A stretch of 34,333 nucleotides of DNA from positions 1 to 34,333 of the forward strand of contig JANYCD010000032.1 of the NCBI GenBank assembly GCA_025360425.1. Reading direction: 5' to 3'. Shown here piece after piece: positions 9,315-18,019 of the stretch (the first letter of the stretch is position 1; each line of letters opens with the position of its first letter). The notes under the pieces were generated by a model. It ran no database searches, was not told where the DNA came from, and worked only from the letters and a program-made list of their open reading frames with translations. The DNA is from Sterolibacteriaceae bacterium. GTDB taxonomy: Bacteria; Pseudomonadota; Gammaproteobacteria; Burkholderiales; Rhodocyclaceae. Position numbers and translations under genes: made by a program.

Positions 9315-10252
9315 AACAGGCCATCGTTCTCGCGCTGGCCATACTGCTGGCGGCCGCTGCACGTGCCGAACCCGTGAGTTTCGCTATCTTCGGCGACACA
9401 CCGTATAACAGTTCGGAACGCAACCGGTTGCCCGGGTTGATCAGCGAGATGGATGCGGCAAACCTGGCGGTGATCATCCATATCGGCGATATCAAGAGCG
9501 GCCAAAGCCCGTGCAGCGATGAAGTTTTTCGCGACATTCTTGGCGCATTTCAGGCTGCGCAGACGCCGCTGGTCTATGTACCTGGCGACAACGAGTGGAC
9601 CGACTGCCACCGCAAGGACAATGGCCAGTATGATCCAATAGAGCGCCTGCACAAGCTGCGCCAACTGTTTTTCGCCGATGACTTCGCACTCGGCCAGCGC
9701 AAACTGAAGCTGGAACGTCAGAGCAGGCAGGCGGGTTTCGAAGCCTATGTCGAAAACGTGCGCTGGGAAATGGGCGGCGTGCTGTTCGTCGGCCTCAACA
9801 TTCCGGGCAGCGACAACAATATCGGCAAAAATCCGTTGCAACCTTCGGCGGAATTTCTTGCGCGTGGCCGTGCCAACGCACACTGGCTGCATGAGTCCTT
9901 CGCCATCGCCAAAGCCCGCAAGATGCCCGGCATCCTCATCGCAATTCAGGCCGATCCGGATTTTGAGGCGGACGCCATGGGACACACCAACCTCGCCTAC
10001 CAGGGTTTCATCAAGCAGTTGCGCGAGCAAACATTGGCCTTCCCTGGCAAGGTGGTGTTGGCCCACGGCGATACGCATTACGAACGAATCGACAAGCCTT
10101 TATTTGATGCGCAAACCTTCAAATCCGTGGCGAACTTTACGCGGGTGGAAACCTACGGCTCACCCTTCATGGGTTGGGTCAAGGGCGTCGTTGATACGAA
10201 CGATCCCGAGGTGTTCCGCTTCTCGCCGCGACCTTATTCTTCCACTCAATGA
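9311..10252 (+). CDS. Secreted calcineurin-like metallophosphoesterase
   Basis: This 313-residue protein begins with a clear signal peptide (residues 1-19, hydrophobic core, ARA cleavage site), so it should act in the periplasm. The metal-binding motifs of calcineurin-like phosphoesterases are visible in order: FGDTPY near residue 25, HIGD near 57, PGDNEWTDC near 94-102, and HGDTHYER near 255. The substrate is unknown; acid-phosphatase or nucleotidase activity is possible. The ATG overlaps the mutS stop (ATGA), so it is translated after mutS, although nothing links it to mismatch repair. Its last 7 nt overlap the end of the convergent dnaE2 gene, with no terminator between them. Confidence 0.85.
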   Translation: MKQAIVLALAILLAAAARAEPVSFAIFGDTPYNSSERNRLPGLISEMDAANLAVIIHIGDIKSGQSPCSDEVFRDILGAFQAAQTPLVYVPGDNEWTDCHRKDNGQYDPIERLHKLRQLFFADDFALGQRKLKLERQSRQAGFEAYVENVRWEMGGVLFVGLNIPGSDNNIGKNPLQPSAEFLARGRANAHWLHESFAIAKARKMPGILIAIQADPDFEADAMGHTNLAYQGFIKQLREQTLAFPGKVVLAHGDTHYERIDKPLFDAQTFKSVANFTRVETYGSPFMGWVKGVVDTNDPEVFRFSPRPYSSTQ

Positions 10253-13200
10253 AAGTCCCGGCTGCTGGTCGGCAACCGGCCCAATAACGCGGTATGGTCC
10301 ACCAGCCGTTTGGCGATCAGATGGACTACTTCGCCTTCCCTTTGCAGCACACCCAGCACACCCAGCAATCTTGCGCCGAGCAACTCTCGCCGCTGACGCT
10401 CGACAAGCTTCGGATGAATGATCACATTGGCGAGTCCTGTCTCGTCTTCCAAAGTCAAAAACACCACGCCACTCGCCGTTCCCGGGCGCTGGCGACCGGT
10501 GACGATGCCGACACAGCGCGCCGGACCGGTGTGACCGAGCGTGCGCAAGCCCAGCGTCGTGGTGTAGCGACGATCCAGATGTTGGCGCAGCAAACTCAAG
10601 GGATGGTGGCCAAGGGTCAGGCCCAGTGTCGCGTAATCCCTCACGACATCCTCGCCCTCTCGCGGCGCTGCGAGCAATGTCTTTATTTCCGCTGCGGGGG
10701 CATCCAGCAGCAGATCGCGCTGGATGGGAACAGCAGCCACTGCCCAGGCGGCCTGACGCCGATGCCCGGCCAGCGTCGCCAAAGCCCCCGCCGCCGCAAG
10801 CGCATCCATTTCATGCCGATTCAGATTTGCCCGCCGCACCAGATCGGCCACATCCATGAATGGCCGTGCGCCTGCGACGCGTTCTCCGGCCTCCCGATTC
10901 AGTCCTCCAATCTGCCGCAATCCCAGGCGCACGGCTGAGTATTTCTCACCCTGTAGCGTTGCCTCCCATGCACTGGAAGCCACGTCCACCGCTCGTACTT
11001 CGACGCCATGGCGCCGTGCATCCTGGATCAATTGGGAAGATGAATAAAAGCCCATCGGCTGTGCATTGAGCAACCCCACTAGAAAGGCCGCCGGCTCATA
11101 CCGTTTGAGCCAGGCCGACGCATACGCCAGCAGCGCGAAGCTGGCGGCGTGCGACTCGGGAAAACCATAGTCACCGAAGCCCTCGATCTGGCGAAACAAT
11201 GCTGCGGCGAATTCCGCCGTGTAGCCGCGCTCGGCCATGCCGCCCAGTAGCTTCTCCTTGAAGGGTGCAAGTCCGCCCTTGCGCTTCCATGCTGCCATGG
11301 CGCGGCGCAATTGATCGGCCTCACCCGGCGTGAAGCCGGCGGCAACCATGGAAAGCTGCATGGCCTGTTCCTGAAAGATCGGCACACCCAGGGTTCTTTC
11401 CAGCACACCTTTTACGGCAACGGAGGGATAACTTACCCGCTCCAATCCCTGCCGCCGCCGCAGATATGGATGCACCATACCGCCCTGGATCGGCCCCGGT
11501 CGCACGATGGCCACTTCGATCACCAGATCATAGAAGCTGGCCGGCTTGAGGCGCGGCAGCATGGACATCTGCGCACGCGATTCGATCTGGAACACGCCGA
11601 TGGTGTCGGCGTGGCTGATCATTTCATAAACCGCCGGATCTTCGCGCGGCATATCCTGCATGTGGAAACGTTGTCCGCTGCGCTTTGAAATCCACTCCAG
11701 TGCATATCGAATTGCGCTGAGCATGCCCAGCGCCAGCACATCCACCTTCATCAGACCCAGCGCATCGATGTCGTCCTTGTCCCACTGGATCACGCTGCGG
11801 CCAGCCATGGCGGCGTTCTCGATGGGCACCAGACGATCGAGCCGCCCCCTGCTGATGACAAAGCCGCCGACATGCTGCGACAAGTGACGCGGAAAGCCGA
11901 TCAATTCCCGTGCCAGCCACAGCCATTTTTCAACGCGCGGACTGTGCGGATCGAGACCCACCTCGGCAAAGCGTTGCGGCCATTCCTCACGCCTATCCCA
12001 CCAGGCCAGCGACGCCGTCAGTGCATTGATCTTATCCACATCGATACCCAACGCCCGACCCGCATCGCGCAGCGCCGAGCGGCTGCGATAACTGATCACC
12101 GTCGCGGCCAGGGCAGCACGCTCGCGGCCGTATTTGGCATAGATGTACTGGATCACTTCCTCACGCCGCTGGTGCTCGAAATCCACGTCAATGTCGGGCG
12201 GCTCATTGCGCTCTTTCGACAGAAAGCGTTCGAACAGCAATTCCGAGCAGGCCGGGTCAACCTCAGTGATGCCCAACGCGTAACACACCGCCGAGTTGGC
12301 CGCCGAACCGCGCCCCTGGCAAAGAATGCCAACGCCACGGGCGAAATTCACGATGTCGTAGACGGTGAGGAAATAAGGCTCGTAGCGAAGTTCGGCGATC
12401 AGCGCCAGCTCGTGTTCGATACGGTCTCGCACTTTTTGCGAAGCACCTTGGGGATAGCGACCGGATAGCCCCTTGTCCACTTCAGCTCGTAAATGCGAAG
12501 CCGGCGTCGCGCCGGGAGGTACGATCTCCTCCGGATACTCGTAACGCAGTTCATCCAGCGAGAATTCGCACAGCGCGGCAATGCGCACGGTTTCGGCCAA
12601 CAGCTCGGATGGATAAAGACGCGCCAGTATCAACCTGGAACGCAGGTGACGTTCGCCGTTGGGAAACAAGGCGTGCCCGGCACGATCAACGGAAGTCTTC
12701 AGACGCAGTGCCGTCAGTATGTCCTGCAAGGGCCGGCGTGCACGCACATGCATATGCACGTCGCCAGCCGCCGCCAACGGCAAGCCGGTAGCCTTCGACA
12801 AGACGCGCGCTTGTGCCAGGCGTTCGGCATCATCGGCCTGCAAGTAACGTTCGAAAGCGATCCAGCAATGATCGGGAAAACATTCCGCCAGCCACAACCC
12901 ATCTGCCGCGCTGGCTGTACGCGGCGCCAGCCACAGCGCGATGCAATCCGGCACACCATGCGCCAGATCGCCGCGCACAAGTTGATAAGCACCCTTTTCC
13001 GCACGACGCCGGCCCAGCGTGATGATGGCCGAGAGATTGCCGTAGCCGGCGCGGTTCTGCGCCAGTAGTACCAGCTTCATTCCGTCGGCAAGAACAATCT
13101 CGGTGCCGATCAGCAGCTTGAGTCCCGCCGACTTCGCTGCGACATGCGCACGCACGATGCCGGCCAAGGAGCATTCGTCGGTGATCGCCAGTGCCGTGTA

Positions 13201-13308
13201 GCCGAGTGCCTTTGCCTGCGCCACCAGTTCCTGCGCATGCGAAGCGCCGCGCAGGAAACTGAAATTGGAGAGGCAGTGCAGCTCGGCGTAATCGGGCAAG
13301 CGTGGCAT
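10246..13308 (-). CDS. dnaE2: Error-prone DNA polymerase III alpha subunit DnaE2 (ImuC)
   Basis: This is a 1,020-residue C-family polymerase that carries out translesion synthesis in the ImuA-ImuB-DnaE2 mutasome. The N terminus has the PHP domain (YAELHCLSNFSFLRGASH). The polymerase catalytic acids lie in PPDIDVDFEHQRR near residue 370, and the REGFGDYGFPESHAASFALLAYASAWLK-type region and a C-terminal OB-fold are present. The length and the YAELHC start are typical of DnaE2; DnaE1 is about 1,160 residues. The start at 13308 gives the family N terminus and has AGGGTGG a few nt upstream. It is not adjacent to imuB: a vapBC pair and a pseudogene lie between, and no CTGT-N8-ACAG box is visible at 13309-13720, so SOS control would need read-through from lexA or another promoter. 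Confidence 0.96.
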   Translation of the reverse strand: MPRLPDYAELHCLSNFSFLRGASHAQELVAQAKALGYTALAITDECSLAGIVRAHVAAKSAGLKLLIGTEIVLADGMKLVLLAQNRAGYGNLSAIITLGRRRAEKGAYQLVRGDLAHGVPDCIALWLAPRTASAADGLWLAECFPDHCWIAFERYLQADDAERLAQARVLSKATGLPLAAAGDVHMHVRARRPLQDILTALRLKTSVDRAGHALFPNGERHLRSRLILARLYPSELLAETVRIAALCEFSLDELRYEYPEEIVPPGATPASHLRAEVDKGLSGRYPQGASQKVRDRIEHELALIAELRYEPYFLTVYDIVNFARGVGILCQGRGSAANSAVCYALGITEVDPACSELLFERFLSKERNEPPDIDVDFEHQRREEVIQYIYAKYGRERAALAATVISYRSRSALRDAGRALGIDVDKINALTASLAWWDRREEWPQRFAEVGLDPHSPRVEKWLWLARELIGFPRHLSQHVGGFVISRGRLDRLVPIENAAMAGRSVIQWDKDDIDALGLMKVDVLALGMLSAIRYALEWISKRSGQRFHMQDMPREDPAVYEMISHADTIGVFQIESRAQMSMLPRLKPASFYDLVIEVAIVRPGPIQGGMVHPYLRRRQGLERVSYPSVAVKGVLERTLGVPIFQEQAMQLSMVAAGFTPGEADQLRRAMAAWKRKGGLAPFKEKLLGGMAERGYTAEFAAALFRQIEGFGDYGFPESHAASFALLAYASAWLKRYEPAAFLVGLLNAQPMGFYSSSQLIQDARRHGVEVRAVDVASSAWEATLQGEKYSAVRLGLRQIGGLNREAGERVAGARPFMDVADLVRRANLNRHEMDALAAAGALATLAGHRRQAAWAVAAVPIQRDLLLDAPAAEIKTLLAAPREGEDVVRDYATLGLTLGHHPLSLLRQHLDRRYTTTLGLRTLGHTGPARCVGIVTGRQRPGTASGVVFLTLEDETGLANVIIHPKLVERQRRELLGARLLGVLGVLQREGEVVHLIAKRLVDHTALLGRLPTSSRDFH

Positions 13309-13654
13309 TACCACCCTTGATTGGTCATCAAAACCGCCAAAGACGTAGCGGTATGCGATAAGCAATCATTCGTTCTTGGTCGAGACCACGGCGCCGTTGC
13401 TGGAGTTGCACTACAAGTTCCGCACATTCTCCAGACAGGGACTGAGCATGAAATCACGCAGGGAGCGAACTACCGTTCCCGTAGGTTGAACAACCTCGAG
13501 GTTGCTCGCCATAAAGTAGAGGGATCAGGCGTATTAGAGTGGTTTTTCCACGTCCGTTACGCCTCGCCACATGTGCATGCCCATCAAGCCGAATTTCCCG
13601 AATCCTCGACCGAGTATAGGAATCCACAACAATCAGTTTGGTCAGGCAGGCCAT
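13309..13654 (-). pseudogene. Decayed N-terminal fragment of an SMC/DUF3584-like P-loop ATPase gene
   Basis: From an ATG at 13654 the reading frame encodes about 45 residues that look like the start of a large SMC/RecN-like ATPase: a strand with VDSY, then EIRLDGH, then a P-loop RRNGRGKTTL followed by RLIPLLYGEQP. This layout recalls the DUF3584 family. The frame then breaks and stops at 13454. The first Gly of the P-loop is replaced by Arg. At 13483-13504 a short motif recurs as inverted and direct copies; removing 16 nt there restores a frame to a stop at 13411. Further family-like text (a YRYVFGGFDDQSR stretch just before dnaE2) appears in other frames. The remainder of the gene is absent, since dnaE2 begins at once. 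Nothing else is seen between 13309 and 13719. Confidence 0.45.
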
Positions 13655-13719
13655 AGAAGTTTTTCCCCAAATAATGTGGCAGGCATGTTATCCCTTCTGA
13701 AAGCTCACCCGGTGAGCCA

Positions 13720-14163
13720 CTATTTGAAAGGTACAAAATCCGGTAGAGCAAAAGCCAGCAGCTTGGCAGCGCGATTCAATGTGAGATCGAAACTTGCGAA
13801 CAATAGCCCCGGCATCGACAAACGAATACGGTCAGCGCTGGCCAGATGAATGCTGTCATAGCCGCGTAAACCAAAACCTTCAGCAAGTTCGGCCGCACGT
13901 TCCATCAGTGCAGCGTCAGCAGACACCGTTGAATAGGCAATCCAATCCCGTCTGAACAAACTGACGGCGTCAGCATAATCGTTGTCGCGCAGGCGCTGTC
14001 CGCGCCAGGCGGCGGCAAGCGCGGCCCGTACTTCCACGTAGCCAAGATCCGAACAGACGACAAGATCCGCACTTCCTGCCAACTTGAGCGTTTCGGCAGA
14101 ACCACTTTCCCGTACATAGAGCTTGACGATGGCCGAACTGTCGAGATAGACCGGGAGCTTCAT
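13720..14163 (-). CDS. vapC: VapC-type PIN-domain toxin ribonuclease
   Basis: This is a 147-residue PIN-domain protein. The acidic residues that hold the catalytic metal are in place: Asp8 in YLDSSAIVKLY, Glu44 in GYVEVRAAL, Asp103 in RGYDSIHLASA and Asp126 in FASFDLTLN. VapC toxins cleave specific RNAs, often tRNAs, and are held inactive by the upstream antitoxin. The ATG overlaps the antitoxin stop by 4 nt (ATGA), the usual coupling for such pairs. The gene appears intact. It sits between imuB and the decayed ATPase upstream of dnaE2, splitting a cassette that is often contiguous. RNA target unknown. Confidence 0.92.
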   Translation of the reverse strand: MKLPVYLDSSAIVKLYVRESGSAETLKLAGSADLVVCSDLGYVEVRAALAAAWRGQRLRDNDYADAVSLFRRDWIAYSTVSADAALMERAAELAEGFGLRGYDSIHLASADRIRLSMPGLLFASFDLTLNRAAKLLAFALPDFVPFK

Positions 14164-14423
14164 CTGCGATTCCCAAGAATCCAGTCAGAAAGAGGCTCTC
14201 CAGTCATTTTTGGCAATTTATCCAGACGACGCTTGGCATAAGGAGACCGACCCTGATTCCAGCGAACCCCGAGGATATCCGGTAATCCTTCAGGAGAAAT
14301 TTCAACAGGTGCAAGGCGGACCAAGGGCTTCTTGTGGGAAGTCACCACCACTGCTTCACCATCTCCCGCCAAACGCAAGTAATAGGCGAGACGGGCTTTC
14401 AGTTCTTTAACGGGCACATCCAT
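14160..14423 (-). CDS. vapB: VapB antitoxin, Phd/YefM type
   Basis: This is an 87-residue antitoxin. The N-terminal half (VPVKELKARLAYYLRLAGDGEAVVVTSHKKPLVRLAPV, residues 3-41, given here only as its shape) is the Phd/YefM dimer and DNA-binding fold. The C-terminal half is basic with a short hydrophobic end (LSDWILGN) that would fill the toxin groove. AGGTGA lies 5 nt before the ATG. Upstream is an AT-rich stretch with a palindrome (14444-14455) suited to autorepression. The pair is translated antitoxin first, with a 4-nt overlap. Confidence 0.9.
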   Translation of the reverse strand: MDVPVKELKARLAYYLRLAGDGEAVVVTSHKKPLVRLAPVEISPEGLPDILGVRWNQGRSPYAKRRLDKLPKMTGEPLSDWILGNRR

Positions 14424-14487
14424 GAGGTCACCTTTTTAATAAAAAATGGTCATTTAATTTAAAATTTTAGCACACTATATCTTAGCT
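14424..14487 (-). promoter_or_regulatory. Promoter/operator region of vapBC
   Basis: The 64 nt between imuB and vapB are much richer in A and T than the flanks. They contain a perfect palindrome AAATG-GT-CATTT at 14444-14455 and a second one, AAAATTTT, at 14461-14468. TATAGT on the minus strand near 14475-14480 could serve as a -10. Palindromes this close to the start are typical binding sites for Phd/VapB-type antitoxins. The region must also carry any read-through from imuB. Confidence 0.45.
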
Positions 14488-15915
14488 TTAAGCGAAAAAT
14501 CCCTGCAGGAACCAGCCGCCCGGCGCCCGACATTCCCGATAGATCCACAACCAGCGTGTGTCGGCGGAGCAGGCGACGAAGTAATCACGACGCACGTCGC
14601 CGGTTGCTTCGCCGCCATCCCACCAGCCGGATTCGATGCGTTCCGGCCCGGCCATCAATTTCAAGGGTCCGCGACAATGGGGTCGACCATCGACTTCCGG
14701 CAATGACTCCGGTTGGTCGAGCAACAAAAATGGTCGCTGAAAAGATGCTGGTTCACTGCTGTCAATTTTTTCAGTGATGGCCACATGGCGAGTGGCGCAT
14801 TCCGGACGATGATCGGCATGCGCTGTCAGGCGGTAAACCTGCCCATCCCCCAACCGTGCACGCAGCCGCTCCAGCAAGGTATTCATCGCATCCCGCGCGG
14901 CATCCGCATCATCGAACATGGCCGCACTGCGTCCCGGCAGCGAAATCACGCTTACCGCTTCCAGCCGCAGCGCTTCGACCGGGGCCTTGAGCGCGATGCG
15001 TTCGATGCGTTCGCGCAGCACGCGCTCGATGCGTTCGCCGTCACGGGTGAGATCGGCAAACTGCAGGCTGACCAGGGTATCGCCCTGCCGGTGCAACAAG
15101 CGCAGCGCGAGTTCGCGCAGGCCGGCCTGGCGCGCTGCAAGCCAGCCGGTCAGTGCCGATGTCAGACGACGCGCGGCGAACAGCAGTGCAGCGGCAGTTT
15201 CCACCGGCGCCGGCAACACCAGAGACAACTGGAATTGATCGGGAAAAACAAAGTCGGGCCGCAGATCAGACATGTTGCCGAAAGCGCGCGCCATGAGATT
15301 GACGACCTCCGTCCCGATGCGCCTGGCCAGGACGGCGGAAGGCAGATTGCGTGCATCCGCCAGCGTGGCTACGCCAAAGCGTGCCAGCAATTCTGCCGCT
15401 TTGCCGGGCAGCACGGATATTGACAACGCATCCAATTGTTGGCGCAGCGTGCTCTGGTCGAGGCAAACCGTAGCGATTCCGCTTTCAGCCAGCCAAAGCG
15501 CACCCAAGGGTGTCATGGCTACAGCAATATGGGCGGTGAAGCCCTGCGTTCGCACGCCTTCCGTCACCACCGCGAGAAGCTTTTCCAAACCACCAAACAG
15601 GCGCAGACAAGCGCCGACTTCCAGCAGCAAAGCACAGGACGTCAGTGTGACACGTGGCGTGAAGCCGCCGGCCCAGCAGGCCAGCGCATGCAGCACCGCG
15701 GCTTCGCGTGCGGCATCACGCTTGACGAGGGTGATCGCGGGCACCAGCGCGCGCGCTGCGGCGACACCGATTCCTGTGTTTACCCCCGCCCGTCGGGCCG
15801 CATCGTCGCAAACGAGAATGCGTCCCTGCTCGACGACAGCGCTAGGTGATGACGGCAGGCTGCCGGCTTCGAGCGGAAGCCCCGGCAGATAGATTGCCAG
15901 CCACAGCGAATTCAT
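14488..15915 (-). CDS. imuB: ImuB, catalytically inactive Y-family polymerase-like mutasome protein
   Basis: This protein of about 475 residues is related to Y-family DNA polymerases but acts as the hub of the mutasome, linking ImuA, the beta clamp and DnaE2. The N terminus reads [17 protein letters not shown], where active Y-family enzymes have a metal-binding Asp in the first strand; that Asp is absent, as expected for ImuB. The helix-hairpin-helix region (KAAELLARFGVATLADARNLP) is near residues 165-185, and the C-terminal RWLWIYRE region is typical. The start is either 15915 or, two codons earlier, 15921; neither has a clear ribosome-binding site. The gene begins inside the end of imuA (overlap of about 75 nt), so translation is probably coupled. 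The open frame upstream of 15921 is antisense or overlapping noise. Confidence 0.93.
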   Translation of the reverse strand: MNSLWLAIYLPGLPLEAGSLPSSPSAVVEQGRILVCDDAARRAGVNTGIGVAAARALVPAITLVKRDAAREAAVLHALACWAGGFTPRVTLTSCALLLEVGACLRLFGGLEKLLAVVTEGVRTQGFTAHIAVAMTPLGALWLAESGIATVCLDQSTLRQQLDALSISVLPGKAAELLARFGVATLADARNLPSAVLARRIGTEVVNLMARAFGNMSDLRPDFVFPDQFQLSLVLPAPVETAAALLFAARRLTSALTGWLAARQAGLRELALRLLHRQGDTLVSLQFADLTRDGERIERVLRERIERIALKAPVEALRLEAVSVISLPGRSAAMFDDADAARDAMNTLLERLRARLGDGQVYRLTAHADHRPECATRHVAITEKIDSSEPASFQRPFLLLDQPESLPEVDGRPHCRGPLKLMAGPERIESGWWDGGEATGDVRRDYFVACSADTRWLWIYRECRAPGGWFLQGFFA

Positions 15916-16564
15916 AGTCATCGCGCCATTTTGCAGGTCGCTGTAGATCGAGATACAAAGTCTGGTGACACGGCGGGCCACGCCGTTTGAGCAGGCTGAC
16001 CCCGAGCGCGCCACGAGGTCCATTGGACAAGACGAGTCGCAAGGGTGCGACCGAAGAGTCCTCCGCGGCTCGGGCCGGACGAAACAGGAAGGCCAGTGCA
16101 TTGCCACCGGCAGCGGCAACTTGCAGCCGCCGCACTTGTCGGGAATCGGCCTGTACAGCCCAGCACACCACAGCCGCAGGCGCACCGCTGGCCAAGGCTT
16201 GCTCTGCGGCCCACAGACCATCCCGTCTCTGTATGGGGGAAACCACCGCGAGACGCGCAAGGTCTTCCACTGCGGCGGCCCAGGCAGGCGCATGCAGCGG
16301 ATGCGGAGGAGCCACCAGCAGCGACCAGCCACCCATTTCCTTCACGCGCAACAAAGCCGGCATCAGCATGGAAACTTCGCCCAGGCCGACACCATCCAGC
16401 AAGACTTCGGTGAGTGCCCCACGTGGCCAGCCACCACCGGGTAGTTCGGCATCAAGCGCGGCAAAACCGCTGGATACGCCAGGCAGGACAGTGCTTGCCA
16501 CATGATCGCCGCGCCAGACATCGGACCGGGCGAGGATTTCAGCGAGGGGGATTGCAGCGTTCAT
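15842..16564 (-). CDS. imuA: ImuA, SOS mutasome protein (RecA/SulA-like)
   Basis: This is a 240-residue protein with the layout of ImuA: an N-terminal segment ([10 protein letters not shown]), then [23 protein letters not shown] near residues 33-55, which mirrors the start of the RecA core, then an alternating strand-helix domain. ImuA binds RecA and ImuB and is required for damage-induced mutagenesis. The proline- and arginine-rich C-terminal part (ending about 15842) overlaps the start of imuB. Its ATG overlaps the lexA stop by 4 nt (ATGA, 16561-16564), which couples the two genes tightly and puts imuA under the LexA box at 17175. Confidence 0.92.
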   Translation of the reverse strand: MNAAIPLAEILARSDVWRGDHVASTVLPGVSSGFAALDAELPGGGWPRGALTEVLLDGVGLGEVSMLMPALLRVKEMGGWSLLVAPPHPLHAPAWAAAVEDLARLAVVSPIQRRDGLWAAEQALASGAPAAVVCWAVQADSRQVRRLQVAAAGGNALAFLFRPARAAEDSSVAPLRLVLSNGPRGALGVSLLKRRGPPCHQTLYLDLQRPAKWRDDYEFAVAGNLSAGASARSRQPAVIT

Positions 16565-17151
16565 AAAGCATCGCCGTTGCGGATCAGGCCCACGGCAATG
16601 CCTTCGATGACCAGCGAACTGTCGGCCACGATGGGCTTGTAGCGCGGATTTTCGGCAAGCAGCTCGATTTTCCCACCGCGCCGCTTGAGGCGCTTGACGG
16701 TGACTTCGTCGCCCAATCGGGCGACGACAATCTGGCCGCTGCGGGCCTCCGAGGTCTTATGTACTGCCAGCAGGTCGCCATCAAGCATGCCGATGCCGGT
16801 CATGCTGTTGCCGCGCACCTTCAGCAGATAATCGGCACGCGGGCTGAACAACGCAGGATTAACTTGCAGCTTGCCAAGCTGGTTCTCCACCGCCAGCAGC
16901 GGGCTGCCCGCCGCCACCGAACCGATCAGCGGCAGCCCAAGCTGTTCCACCAGGCGAATGCCGCGTGCAGAACCAGCGTCGAGGATGATGACGCCTTTGC
17001 GCGCCAGAGTCTTGAGGTGGTCTTCAGCGGCATTAGGCGAGGCAAAGCCGAAGGCATTGCAGATTTCCATCCGCGTCGGTGGTGCGCCGAGCACCTCCAG
17101 GCTGCTGCGGATGAAATCGAGGATTTCCTGCTGACGCGGGGTAAGGTCCAT
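16561..17151 (-). CDS. lexA: LexA repressor
   Basis: This is a 196-residue SOS repressor. The N-terminal winged helix ([14 protein letters not shown], recognition helix around 28-50) binds the SOS box. The autocleavage site is Ala81-Gly82 in SVAAGSP, and the catalytic dyad is Ser116 (GNSMTGIG) and Lys153 (VTVKRL). All residues needed for RecA-stimulated self-cleavage are present. The start at 17151 has AAGGAG 7 nt upstream; an in-frame start 7 codons earlier lies too close to the SOS box. The gene is preceded by a perfect LexA box and overlaps imuA, so it regulates itself and the mutasome. A second LexA elsewhere in the genome is possible, since lexA-imuA-imuB-dnaE2 cassettes sometimes carry a dedicated copy. 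Confidence 0.97.
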   Translation of the reverse strand: MDLTPRQQEILDFIRSSLEVLGAPPTRMEICNAFGFASPNAAEDHLKTLARKGVIILDAGSARGIRLVEQLGLPLIGSVAAGSPLLAVENQLGKLQVNPALFSPRADYLLKVRGNSMTGIGMLDGDLLAVHKTSEARSGQIVVARLGDEVTVKRLKRRGGKIELLAENPRYKPIVADSSLVIEGIAVGLIRNGDAL

Positions 17152-17174
17152 GGCTATGCTCCTTTTGTCCAAGA

Positions 17175-17190
17175 CTGTATATAAATACAG
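17175..17190 (-). promoter_or_regulatory. LexA (SOS) box
   Basis: CTGTATATAAATACAG matches the beta/gammaproteobacterial LexA consensus CTGT-N8-ACAG exactly, 23 nt before the lexA start. On the minus strand TTGCTT (17202-17207) could be the -35, with a TATA-rich -10 inside the box, so LexA bound here would block the polymerase directly. Confidence 0.95.
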
Positions 17191-17197
17191 TCAAGTG

Positions 17198-17216
17198 AAA
17201 AAAGCAAGCCTTTTTT
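17198..17216 (-). terminator. Possible terminator after the dioxygenase gene
   Basis: Inverted repeat AAAAAAG (17198-17204) and CTTTTTT (17210-17216) with a 5-nt centre lies 18 nt past the dioxygenase stop. The stem is AT-rich and weak, but the run of T on the minus strand fits intrinsic termination. It overlaps the proposed -35 of lexA. Confidence 0.3.
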
Positions 17217-17233
17217 GTCCGCCGCGGAAAAAA

Positions 17234-18019
17234 TCAGCCTATCACGAGCGAGAGCATGCCGGCCGAACCCAGTTCGATGCCGTCCACCGCAAAATCGATG
17301 GGTTCACACTTCTCATGCATGGCAATGATATAGAGCAGCGGCAGGTAGTGCTCCGGCGTGGGCACGGAAAGCCGCGCATCCTGTCCCATGCTTGAATACG
17401 CAATCAGGGACGCGTGATCGTGTTGCGTCAGCAGATCCCGCACCCTGTCATTGAAACGGACCGCCCAATCGAAGGGAGCTGCGCCGGGCGCCCAATTGAG
17501 GATGCCCAGGTTGTGGACGACATTGCCACTGCCGACGATGAGCACCCCTTCATCGCGCAGCGGCGCAAGCCGTTTGCCGAGGGCATAGTGAAATTCCGGC
17601 GGCTGGATCGCGTCAATGCTCAACTGCACCACCGGTACATCGGCCTTGGGAAAGGCGTGTACCAGCACCGACCACGTACCGTGATCCAACCCCCAGCTGT
17701 CATCCAGCCCCACTTCGACAGGCGCCAGCAGATCGCGCACTCGCTCCGCCAGCGCGGGACTGCCCGGCGCGGGGTATTGCACCTCGAACAGTGCCTGCGG
17801 GAAACCGCCGAAATCATGAATGGTGCGCGGTGACTCCATCGCGGTTACCGCAGTGCCGCGGGTAGTCCAATGGGCGGACACCATCAGGATCGCCTTCGGT
17901 TTCGGGACCGAGATTCCGATCTCCCACCATGCTGCGCTGTAAGGCGTTTCCAACAGAGCGTTCATGGGATTGCCATGCCCGAAAAACACGACCGGCATGC
18001 GCAACTTTTCGTCAGGCAT
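17234..18019 (-). CDS. DODA-type (YgiD-like) extradiol ring-opening dioxygenase
   Basis: This protein of about 261 residues belongs to the class III (LigB-type) extradiol dioxygenase superfamily. The metal ligands are in place: His in FFGHGNPMNAL near residue 15, SAHWTTRG near 50, and the C-terminal PTPEHYLPLLYI His. GSGNVVHNL supplies another conserved His. YgiD and plant DODA open DOPA-like catechols; many bacterial members are of unknown function, so the substrate cannot be read from sequence. The start is uncertain: ATG at 18019 or 18028, or TTG at 18034, all overlapping the end of the LysR gene, and none has a good ribosome-binding site. The overlap suggests co-transcription with the regulator. 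Confidence 0.88.
   Translation of the reverse strand: MPDEKLRMPVVFFGHGNPMNALLETPYSAAWWEIGISVPKPKAILMVSAHWTTRGTAVTAMESPRTIHDFGGFPQALFEVQYPAPGSPALAERVRDLLAPVEVGLDDSWGLDHGTWSVLVHAFPKADVPVVQLSIDAIQPPEFHYALGKRLAPLRDEGVLIVGSGNVVHNLGILNWAPGAAPFDWAVRFNDRVRDLLTQHDHASLIAYSSMGQDARLSVPTPEHYLPLLYIIAMHEKCEPIDFAVDGIELGSAGMLSLVIG

Noticed and set aside
13309-13720. A separate LexA box for dnaE2
   Set aside because: I searched for CTGT-N8-ACAG on both strands in this stretch; the only ACAG (13435) has CACA, not CTGT, at the matching place.
14160-14163. Possible frameshift between vapB and vapC
   Set aside because: The ATGA overlap is ordinary translational coupling; both proteins are full length with all expected motifs.
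15922-16332. Open frame upstream of imuB on the minus strand
   Set aside because: It overlaps imuA in another frame and has Cys/Arg-rich, low-conservation text; ImuB family members begin at the [11 protein letters not shown] position.
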